From contig SWJS01000003.1 in NCBI GenBank assembly GCA_007556525.1, positions 1 through 63,497 of the forward strand: a DNA stretch of 63,497 bases, read 5' to 3'. Source of the stretch: Lysobacteraceae bacterium CU05-9. GTDB lineage: Bacteria; Pseudomonadota; Gammaproteobacteria; Xanthomonadales; Xanthomonadaceae. Made by a program: the position numbers and the translations under genes. The notes below the pieces were generated by a model. That model ran no database searches. It saw only the letters and a program-made list of their open reading frames with translations, and was not told the origin of the DNA. Below are positions 52,205-60,343 of this stretch, piece after piece. Within the stretch, counting starts at the first letter, position 1; each line of letters starts with the position of its first letter.

Positions 52205-52795
52205 TTATTTCGGCGCGACCCATTTTTCGATGTCGCCTTTGTGGAAGGGGCCGATTTTTTGCTTGATCAGGCGGCCATCTGCATCGATCAGGACGCTATA
52301 AGGCAGGACGCCCCTCGGGTTGCCGAGACTGACGCTGGCATCGCGCGGCCCGACCTCGTCATACAGCTGTGGGTACTTCATGTTGAAGCGTTCTACGAAT
52401 TGCTTCGCTGCGTCCGGTTCGTCGAGAGCGATGCCCAGTACTTCGATGTCTGTTTGGTTGGTGGCGAACTCGACGAGTTCCGGAATCTCCTCGATGCACG
52501 GTCCGCACCAGGTGGCCCAGAAGTTCACGAGTGTCGGCTTCTTTATCGCGGTGCGGAGTTCGTGCTCGTTGCCGTCGAGATCCTTGAGTTTCAGGTTCGG
52601 AATGATCTCGCCTTCTTTCGCGACTTCCAGTCCGGGCGGCGTGGCAGGTGCGGTGGCCTCCATCGCTTTCTGCAGCGCCTTGTTGCCGGTGTCGGTTTCG
52701 TAGATCGGGTTGCGGCCGTCTGTGGCGTAGAGCACGGCGAGCGCGAGAGCGACGCCGGCGGCGGCGAACCAGAGAGTTTTTGTGAGATTTCGCAT
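52205..52795 (-). CDS. TlpA-family thioredoxin-like disulfide reductase
   Basis: 196 residues from ATG 52795 (MRNLTKTLWFAAAGVALALA); the frame runs upstream into the palindrome array. A single membrane anchor precedes a thioredoxin-fold domain with VNFWATWCGPCIEEIPELVE (WCGPC active site) and RGVLPYSVLIDADGRL (cis-Pro). It is periplasmic and probably accepts electrons from DsbD, whose gene is the next upstream on the same strand. It likely reduces apocytochrome or other envelope thiols. Confidence 0.92.
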   Translation of the reverse strand: MRNLTKTLWFAAAGVALALAVLYATDGRNPIYETDTGNKALQKAMEATAPATPPGLEVAKEGEIIPNLKLKDLDGNEHELRTAIKKPTLVNFWATWCGPCIEEIPELVEFATNQTDIEVLGIALDEPDAAKQFVERFNMKYPQLYDEVGPRDASVSLGNPRGVLPYSVLIDADGRLIKQKIGPFHKGDIEKWVAPK

Positions 52796-53059
52796 GGTCA
52801 TCATTGTCGGCGCTGCGCCGCGGGGTGTCAAAGCCGCGCGCGTGACCACATTTGTGGTCAATGGCCACATTTGTGGTCACGGACGAAGAGTTGATCAATA
52901 CGCGCGGTTACATTTGTAACCACCGGAAACAATTGTTTCCGCGGGCGAAAGCCTGTTCGCCGAACGTGTCCACAATTGTGGATTTTGGCTACATTTGTGG
53001 ACCAGCGGGAGATGGGCCGTCAGCCGTGACCACAATTGTGGTCAATGGCCACATTTGTC

Positions 53060-53117
53060 GTGTTACAAACGTAACTGGCTGAAGCAAACCGATGCAAGGT
53101 GATGCGTTTGTAACGCC
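53060..53117. repeat. dispersed ~60-bp palindromic-ended repeat (copy B, inverted)
   Basis: Its reverse complement begins GGCGTTACAAACGCATCACC and ends GTTACGTTTGTAACAC, matching 33320-33387 except for a nine-base gap and a few substitutions. It is embedded in the palindrome array. Confidence 0.7.
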
Positions 53118-53243
53118 CCGCGATGGTGAGGGTGTTCGTGGCGCAGCAACAATTGTTGCTGACAGAAACATTTGTTTCTGCGGATACGTTTGTAGCCAGT
53201 GGACACGATTGTGTCCGTGGCGGGAGATCTCGCTGCGGCGGTT

Positions 53244-53275
53244 GTTGCAAATGTCACAAATGCGACATTTGCAAC
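53244..53275 (-). terminator. 12-bp stem immediately after dsbD
   Basis: GTTGCAAATGTC pairs perfectly with GACATTTGCAAC around an 8-base loop, one base past the dsbD stop codon. It could block 3' exonucleases or end transcription, but there is no T-tract. It is also the strongest hairpin of the palindrome array. Confidence 0.5.
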
Positions 53276-53276
53276 A

Positions 53277-55529
53277 TCACTTGGTGAGGGCGTTGCGGAC
53301 GGTGGCGGGGGTGAGGATCGTGGGGAGCACGACCGGGTCGCCGGAGCCTGCGGGGTAGTAGACGTACAGGGGGACGCCGACGGCGTTGAAGGATTGCAGG
53401 TACGCGGTGAGGGAGTCGTCGACGTTCGTGTAGTCGCCGACCATGTAGACCGTGCGCGTCGAGGTCAATAGCGAGCGGAAGTCGGGTTTTGAGAGGACGG
53501 CGCGTTCGTTGATCTTGCAGGAGATGCACCAGTCGGCGGTGATGTTGACGAAGACGGGCTGGCCGGCGGCGCGGAGAGCGGCGATGCGCGAGGCGTCGAA
53601 GGGGATGTGTTCGCCGGTGACGGGAGCGGTGGCGGACGCGGAGATCAGGGGCGTGCGGGCGATGGAGAGTACGGGCCAGGCGACGGCGATGAGAGCGGCG
53701 AGGGCGAGAACTTTGAGAGCGCGGGAGTCGACACGGTTGGCGCGGGTCCAGGCCCAGGCGGCGAAGGCGATGAGCAGTGCGGCGACGAGACACCATGCGG
53801 CGGCGGTGGAACCACGTTGCTGTGCGAGCACCCAGACGAGCCAAATGGATGTCAGATACATCGGGAACGCCATGAATTGCTTGAAGGTTTCCATCCAGGG
53901 GCCGGGTTTTGGAAGGATACGAGCGACCGCAGGGAAGAAGCCGATCAACAAGAATGGCAGTGCCAGGCCGAGGCCGAGCGCGAGGAAGACCAGCAGCGCT
54001 TCGAGGGTTGGTGCAAAAAACGCCCACGCCATCGCCGCTCCCATGAACGGTGCGACACACGGGGTGGCCACGACGACTGCGAGGAGGCCAGTGAAGAAGT
54101 CAGAGCGCCACGTCGATCCGGTCGTCAGGGATTGGCCAAAACCTAGCCATTTTCCGCCCGCATACCAGACGCCGCTGAGCGAGAGGCCGAGTGCAAAGAT
54201 GAGGAGGGCGAGCGCGGTGATGACGAGCGGTTGCTGCATCTGGAACGCCCAGCCGACCGAGTCGCCTGCGCCGCGTAGTGCGAGGAGGAGGCCGCCGAGT
54301 GCGAGGAAGCTCGCCATGACGCCGGCCGTGTAGGCGAGTGCATGTTTGCGCGCGTCGCCGCCGCCATGTTGAGCGATGGAGAGGGCTTTTAGGGACAGCA
54401 CCGGCAGCACGCACGGCATCAGGTTGAGGATCAGGCCGCCGAGCAGCGCCATCAACAGCGCGAGACCCATCGAGATGGAGGATTTAGCGGGAGCCGCGGC
54501 GGGAGTGACGGGCTTCGCGACGGTCGGGTCGACGGGTTTGACGGCCGCGGTGGCGAGGACTTCCGGCGCGGTTTCCGCGCCGGGGGCGGCGACGGTGTTG
54601 GTGGCTTCAGGGGATGTTGCATTTGTAACATTTGCAACATTTGCAACAGCGGCCGGAGGAGGAGTCACCGCCGACGCGGCGGGCAGTGAGACGGTGAAGG
54701 ATTGCGACATCGGTGTGTAGCAGATCCCGTTTTCCTTGCAGCCTTGGTAGGCGACGGTCAACTTGAGCGGGCCGGCGGCGGTGGAGGTGCGGTGCAGCGG
54801 GATGTCTAAATCATGCGCGCCAAAATACACCGGCACACGACCGAACTCCGGGTCATCGAACATACGGGCGGTGGGCCAGGAAGGTTTTCCGAGGACGACT
54901 GACGGTGTGTGGGAGGTGACGCGGATCTGGCGTTGGTAGAGGTAGTAACCGTCGACGGCGACGAGCGAGATGCGCAGTCGGTCCGCGCCGACGGGCGTGG
55001 CGGTGATCTGGAATGCGCGGTCGGCGGGAAGTGCCTGGTCCGGTGCGGCGATGGGCTTGCCGAACAGGTTGGTGGGCCCGGCAGCGGCGACGGGGAGCGG
55101 CACGCGAAGAGTGCGCGTTTGTGGTGGGTAGCAGACACCGACGTCGGCGCAGCCTTGGTAGCGGATGGTGAATTCGGCGGTGGGGCCAGCGTTGGAGCCG
55201 AGGATACCGACGCGCAGACGGTCGCGGTAAGTTTCGACGTCGCCGAAGAATTCGTCGTGAGCCTTTTTGCCGGGGGGGATGTCGAGAGACGCGTTGGAGA
55301 GGCCACTCACAGAGGTGAGCTTGAGAGAGTGGCGATATAAGTAGAAGCCCTTAGAAATCTGCCAATTGAGCGCGACCTCGTCACCGGAGACGGCGTCGGC
55401 GGACAGGCGGAACACCGAATCCACGGGCGGCAGGTCGGCGATGGAGACTTGTGCGAGCGAGCGTACGGGCGCGGCGAAGACGAGCAGCGCGAACAAAAAC
55501 CCCGCAACACGGGAAAGGATGGATGGCAT
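53277..55529 (-). CDS. dsbD: thiol:disulfide interchange protein DsbD
   Basis: 750 residues. A signal peptide (FLFALLVFAAPVRSLAQ) is followed by a periplasmic alpha domain with Cys in GCADVGVCYPP and a related repeat at GCKENGICYTP. An Ala/Thr/Val-rich linker leads to eight membrane helices with LMPCVLPVLSLKALS and VVATPCVAPFMGAA (paired redox Cys). The C-terminal thioredoxin domain has NITADWCISCKINE. It moves electrons from cytosolic thioredoxin to periplasmic partners such as the TlpA-like protein next to it. It has two alpha-like repeats, so is longer than the E. coli protein (about 565). Confidence 0.94.
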   Translation of the reverse strand: MPSILSRVAGFLFALLVFAAPVRSLAQVSIADLPPVDSVFRLSADAVSGDEVALNWQISKGFYLYRHSLKLTSVSGLSNASLDIPPGKKAHDEFFGDVETYRDRLRVGILGSNAGPTAEFTIRYQGCADVGVCYPPQTRTLRVPLPVAAAGPTNLFGKPIAAPDQALPADRAFQITATPVGADRLRISLVAVDGYYLYQRQIRVTSHTPSVVLGKPSWPTARMFDDPEFGRVPVYFGAHDLDIPLHRTSTAAGPLKLTVAYQGCKENGICYTPMSQSFTVSLPAASAVTPPPAAVANVANVTNATSPEATNTVAAPGAETAPEVLATAAVKPVDPTVAKPVTPAAAPAKSSISMGLALLMALLGGLILNLMPCVLPVLSLKALSIAQHGGGDARKHALAYTAGVMASFLALGGLLLALRGAGDSVGWAFQMQQPLVITALALLIFALGLSLSGVWYAGGKWLGFGQSLTTGSTWRSDFFTGLLAVVVATPCVAPFMGAAMAWAFFAPTLEALLVFLALGLGLALPFLLIGFFPAVARILPKPGPWMETFKQFMAFPMYLTSIWLVWVLAQQRGSTAAAWCLVAALLIAFAAWAWTRANRVDSRALKVLALAALIAVAWPVLSIARTPLISASATAPVTGEHIPFDASRIAALRAAGQPVFVNITADWCISCKINERAVLSKPDFRSLLTSTRTVYMVGDYTNVDDSLTAYLQSFNAVGVPLYVYYPAGSGDPVVLPTILTPATVRNALTK

Positions 55530-55571
55530 GCAGGTATTTTAGCAATGGAGGGAGATTTTTGCGCAAAACCC

Positions 55572-55599
55572 CTTGAAACGCGGGCAGGGTGCCCCATTA
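55572..55599 (+). promoter_or_regulatory. sigma-32 heat-shock promoter of groESL
   Basis: CTTGAAA (55572-55578) and CCCCATTA (55592-55599), 13 bases apart, match the sigma-32 consensus CTTGAAA-N13-17-CCCCATNT. It lies about 65 bases before groES. No CIRCE inverted repeat is seen. Confidence 0.85.
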
Positions 55600-55609
55600 A
55601 TTAGTCAGA

Positions 55610-55625
55610 CCCCGTTGAAGCGGGG
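55610..55625 (+). other. hairpin at the start of the groES leader
   Basis: CCCCG-TTGAAG-CGGGG would form right at the 5' end of the sigma-32 transcript and is followed by ATATTTTT. It may stabilise the leader RNA or act as a weak attenuator. Confidence 0.5.
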
Positions 55626-55664
55626 ATATTTTTCCAAAAACATCAATAATTTAGTGAGACTGAC

Positions 55665-55955
55665 ATGGCTACGATCCAACCATTGTTCGACCGCGTTGTT
55701 ATCAAGCGCAAGGAAGAAGAGAAGCTGTCCGCTGGCGGCATCGTGATTCCGGATTCCGCGACCGAGAAGCCGATTAAGGGCGAAGTGATTGCTGTGGGCT
55801 CGGGCAAAGTGCTCGACAACGGCAACGTGCGCGCGCCGGTGGTGAAGGTGGGCGATGAAGTTTTGTTTGGCAAGTATGCCGGCACGGAAGTGAAGCTGGA
55901 TGGTCAAGACCTGCTGGTTGTAAAAGAAGACGATATTTTCGCCGTCCTCGCGTAA
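55665..55955 (+). CDS. groES: co-chaperonin GroES
   Basis: 96 residues. [39 protein letters not shown] (mobile loop), and [20 protein letters not shown] are all typical. It caps the GroEL ring. It is transcribed from the sigma-32 promoter and followed by groEL after 111 bases containing a heptamer repeat. Confidence 0.98.
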   Translation: MATIQPLFDRVVIKRKEEEKLSAGGIVIPDSATEKPIKGEVIAVGSGKVLDNGNVRAPVVKVGDEVLFGKYAGTEVKLDGQDLLVVKEDDIFAVLA

Positions 55956-55965
55956 ATCGTTTTTT

Positions 55966-55993
55966 AAATCTGAAATCTGAAATCTGAAATCCG
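55966..55993 (+). repeat. heptamer tandem repeat between groES and groEL
   Basis: Three exact AAATCTG units and a fourth AAATCCG follow one another. A short Gly/Cys-rich hairpin-prone stretch (AGCCTTCGGCCTCCGAG) comes before the groEL ribosome site. No coding role. Confidence 0.8.
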
Positions 55994-56060
55994 CGCCTTG
56001 AGCCGTAAGCCATTAGCCTTCGGCCTCCGAGCGCAGCGGATTCAAATCACAAAGGAATAA

Positions 56061-57707
<1,647 letters not shown>

Positions 57708-57763
57708 TCGCTGCGCGATTAAAGAAGGCCCATAAACCTTAAAACAAAAATCAAAAATCGATT

Positions 57764-57794
57764 CCCCGCCGTTCGAAAGAGCGGCGGGGTTTTT
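57764..57794 (+). terminator. rho-independent terminator of groESL
   Basis: CCCCGCCG/CGGCGGGG form an 8-bp stem (57764-57771 with 57782-57789) followed by TTTTT. The next ~210 bases up to the AT-rich promoter at 58000 hold no feature I can support. Confidence 0.9.
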
Positions 57795-58011
57795 GCTGTT
57801 TTGCAGCAAGTCCCGTCAAATAATTTGAGCTGATCAATGGGCAACTCGCCTGAGGTTGCACAGATCTCCTCCAGACCTACGGTGATGGGGTTGGATGGAA
57901 CTATCCAATTCGACTGTATTCAGTAACTGCGGAACAACTGTGCCATCGCGCAAGTTGCAACTGCAGGGCAAGAATGGATAAGGGTGGGTGAAATTCTGAT
58001 AAATGTTGATA

Positions 58012-58026
58012 AATATATGATATATT
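58012..58026 (+). promoter_or_regulatory. operator-like palindrome before the 58054 operon
   Basis: AATATATGATATATT is a perfect 7-1-7 palindrome 27 bases before the start codon, preceded by two TGATAAAT direct repeats (57997-58014). It is a likely binding site for the XRE regulator encoded second in the operon, and overlaps the probable -10 region. Confidence 0.5.
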
Positions 58027-58053
58027 CGTTGAAAAGATTATTGAGATCTAGCA

Positions 58054-58710
58054 ATGGTATTGAATTTTGACGAAACTATTGGAGGTAAACTCTCCTCTAA
58101 TATACCCAAGGAATTGTGGTTGGCATTGGAGCAGTACATACCGTCTGCAATTGAAAAGGCGGAAAGACTCGGTGAAAGCTTTTACGAAGGTCATCGTTCC
58201 ACAGCGATTGGACTAAATCGGCACCTCTTGCTAAACGAGGGTTTCGCACGTGCAATGTGTGATGCTGGAATCCCTCACACTCAGGTGCGAGGAAATTCCA
58301 TTGTTTGTGGAAGAATTGGTGTGGTTAACATTGCTCGCATTCACATGCCGCACATCAAGTGGGACAATTCGAGGCGCAGTAAGTCAAAGGTGACTCTGTG
58401 CGCGCCGAATGTCACAGCCAAAAGGCTCAGGACCGGAGACCTATTTGATCCATCTTTATATACGCCACAGATGGAGCTGACCGTTTTCGTAGTCACTGAG
58501 TGTGGGGGAGGTTGGTTCAGAACACACGTTGTAGTACCTGATGAAAAAATGGATCTGAAATCACCGCTCTTCCGAGAAGAGTTGAATGTTTTTCTACAAC
58601 GTTATCAACCTGTAAGAGACGTGATCGACATTGCTAAGCCTAAGCTGAAAGCGTCTGTTCGTAAAACTAGCGGAAGTGATACAAACTCCGACGATTCGAC
58701 GGATCAGTAA
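58054..58710 (+). CDS. hypothetical protein paired with an XRE-ImmA/IrrE regulator
   Basis: 218 residues. The N-terminal helical part has KELWLALEQYIPSAIEKAER and GHRSTAIGLNRHLLLNEGFA. The middle has GIPHTQVRGNSIVCGRIGVV followed by NIARIHMPHIKW. ELTVFVVTECGGGWFRTHVV is the central strand region, and the tail is Ser/Asp-rich. No family is recognised with confidence. It is A+T-richer than the core genes and lies two bases before the regulator gene. By analogy with COG2856-type modules it could be the effector that the ImmA-type protein controls. Confidence 0.65.
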   Translation: MVLNFDETIGGKLSSNIPKELWLALEQYIPSAIEKAERLGESFYEGHRSTAIGLNRHLLLNEGFARAMCDAGIPHTQVRGNSIVCGRIGVVNIARIHMPHIKWDNSRRSKSKVTLCAPNVTAKRLRTGDLFDPSLYTPQMELTVFVVTECGGGWFRTHVVVPDEKMDLKSPLFREELNVFLQRYQPVRDVIDIAKPKLKASVRKTSGSDTNSDDSTDQ

Positions 58711-58712
58711 CC

Positions 58713-59936
58713 ATGACAATTACTACTCGATCAATTGGCAACTTCGTCGCCGAACGCATGGTCCAGGCACTCGATGCTAGGGGCATGTCTTCAGTTGAAC
58801 TCGCAGCTCGAATGGGAGTTACAGCCAATACCATTAGTCGGTGGAAGACAGGGAATAATCCACCTAGTGCAAGTATGCTTGAAACTATGGCACTTGCGCT
58901 TCGCGTCAATCCCGAATGGTTAACGCGACCTTTGGCGAAAAAGCTCTCAAATCCGTATTTCCGCGGAAGCGTGGCTCAGATGAAGCGGGAACGGAGCTTG
59001 CTTGGGGCGAGGTTGAGTTGGCTCGAAGAAGTTGCGAGTCAATTAGAAGATTACGTCGACTATCCAAAGGTAAATTTGCCGAACACCGAGTTTCAAAAGC
59101 TTTCTGAAATAACGGATAGATGCATTGAAGACATGGCTGAAACTTGTCGCGAACTTTGGGGATTAGGGGATGGCCCAGTTGGCGATCTGTTACTGATTCT
59201 TGAGAACAACGGAGTCATTGTTTCGCGTGAAGAGACGGGCATTTCGCGAATTGAGGGTCTGTCGGCCTGGACATCGAGTGGTCGACCGCTCGTATTGCTG
59301 AGTTCAGATAAGGGGAATGCTTTTCGAAGTCGTTTTGACGCGGCCCACGAGCTCGGGCATCTGGTTCTTCATAAGCAAATTCCTGCTCCAGGAGACTCGT
59401 CTAAACACAAAGTTATGGAGTCTCAAGCACATAGATTCGCAGGTGCATTTCTGCTGCCGGCCGAAAGTTTTGTTTCGGAAGTTACGGCTCCAGTCACATT
59501 GCACGGTCTGTTGTATCTTAAGCAGCGTTGGGGTGTGTCAGTTGCAGCAATGATCCTTCGACTTCGCGCATTAGGATTGGTAGGAGAGGAGGATTATCTT
59601 CGACTAATAAAGCATCGCTCTGCTAAGTGGGGGGTAAGGAAAGAACCCTTGGATGATGAGCGATCTGTTGAAGTACCTCGGTTGATGAATAGAACGCTGG
59701 ACTTGTTGGTAAGTGAAGGCGTACTCAAGCCAGATGCCATTTCGGATCTGCTCGGAATATCAACTCGAGATATTGAAAGCCTTATGGGGCTCCCTTTTGG
59801 CACATTATCTAGCAAAGTCGCCGAAGTGGTTGAGTTACAACTACGATCTCGCAGAAGTGAAAGTGGTCCAATTGAAGATAGAGGACAAGCCAGTTCGAAC
59901 GTAATTGTTGGAGACTTTGGGTCTAGGAAAAAGTAG
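58713..59936 (+). CDS. XRE-family regulator with ImmA/IrrE metallopeptidase domain
   Basis: 407 residues. An N-terminal helix-turn-helix (MSSVELAARMGVTANTISRW) is followed by a linker and a zinc peptidase domain with FDAAHELGHLVLH (HExxH) near 210 and ESQAHRFAGAFLLPAE, the third-ligand segment typical of ImmA/IrrE. It probably binds the palindrome at 58012 and cleaves a repressor or its partner protein. Such two-gene modules occur in prophages, ICEs and defence islands, which fits the type I restriction genes that follow. Confidence 0.9.
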   Translation: MTITTRSIGNFVAERMVQALDARGMSSVELAARMGVTANTISRWKTGNNPPSASMLETMALALRVNPEWLTRPLAKKLSNPYFRGSVAQMKRERSLLGARLSWLEEVASQLEDYVDYPKVNLPNTEFQKLSEITDRCIEDMAETCRELWGLGDGPVGDLLLILENNGVIVSREETGISRIEGLSAWTSSGRPLVLLSSDKGNAFRSRFDAAHELGHLVLHKQIPAPGDSSKHKVMESQAHRFAGAFLLPAESFVSEVTAPVTLHGLLYLKQRWGVSVAAMILRLRALGLVGEEDYLRLIKHRSAKWGVRKEPLDDERSVEVPRLMNRTLDLLVSEGVLKPDAISDLLGISTRDIESLMGLPFGTLSSKVAEVVELQLRSRRSESGPIEDRGQASSNVIVGDFGSRKK

Positions 59937-60279
59937 CTCCAAGTATGGTGGAATGACGGGCTTAGGGTAAGTTCTATTGCGAACAAAGGTAGGGGGCCAG
60001 CGTAGCGCGACTCGCAGTTACTTGTCACGGGCAGCTCGATTTTGAGTTGAATCCCTTGGCGACCGAAAAAGTTCTCAAGTCAAATGACACCGGTTAAATA
60101 CTCCGCCTATCTCTGAGAAAAGCAGGGTATATTCTATTTGGACACCGAGTGTTCGCTACTCAGACTGGGGGTATTGGTCAGCTCAGCGCCACGTTCGTGC
60201 AGTGCGGGATCGAGAGGAGTTTGCGCCGAGCGATCAAACCTCCCCCACAGCAATGACTCACGCAAAGGATACAAGTACG

Positions 60280-60333
60280 ATGACGCAGACTGATTCCATC
60301 ACAAACCTATGCTGTGCTGACCTACAATTTTGA
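60280..60333 (+). pseudogene. possible 5' remnant of hsdM
   Basis: A 17-codon ORF with a good ribosome site (AAAGGA, about 10 bases upstream) reads MTQTDSITNLCCADLQF then stops. MTQTDSITxxLxNL is the usual start of HsdM type I methyltransferases. An internal deletion joining the hsdM start to sequence just before hsdR would give this. The rest of 59937-60343 shows no gene. The reading is tentative. Confidence 0.35.
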
Positions 60334-60343
60334 GCCTTTGCAG

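Larger units (their letters stand above)
52843..53275. repeat. cluster of ~13-15 short palindromes sharing an ACA(A/T)TTGT-like core
   Basis: Examples are TGACCACATTTGTGGTCA (52843), GGTTACATTTGTAACC (52906), CGGAAACAATTGTTTCCG (52924) and TCCACAATTGTGGA (52969). Others are TGACCACAATTGTGGTCA (53027), CAGCAACAATTGTTGCTG (53144), CAGAAACATTTGTTTCTG (53163) and GGACACGATTGTGTCC (53201). The arms differ but always pair, and the core is nearly constant. At least four further decayed copies lie between. The array fills the tlpA-dsbD gap and holds no ORF. Confidence 0.85.

Noticed and set aside
52843..53275. CRISPR array
   Set aside because: Units are palindromes with variable arms, unequal spacing and no constant repeat of 23-40 bp; no cas genes are nearby.
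55530..55664. CIRCE/HrcA operator before groES
   Set aside because: No TTAGCACTC-N9-GAGTGCTAA inverted repeat; the sigma-32 promoter explains heat control.
57891..57908. TTGGAT/ATCCAA dyad between groEL and the 58054 operon
   Set aside because: Short, isolated, far from any start, and without a T-tract. No role can be supported.
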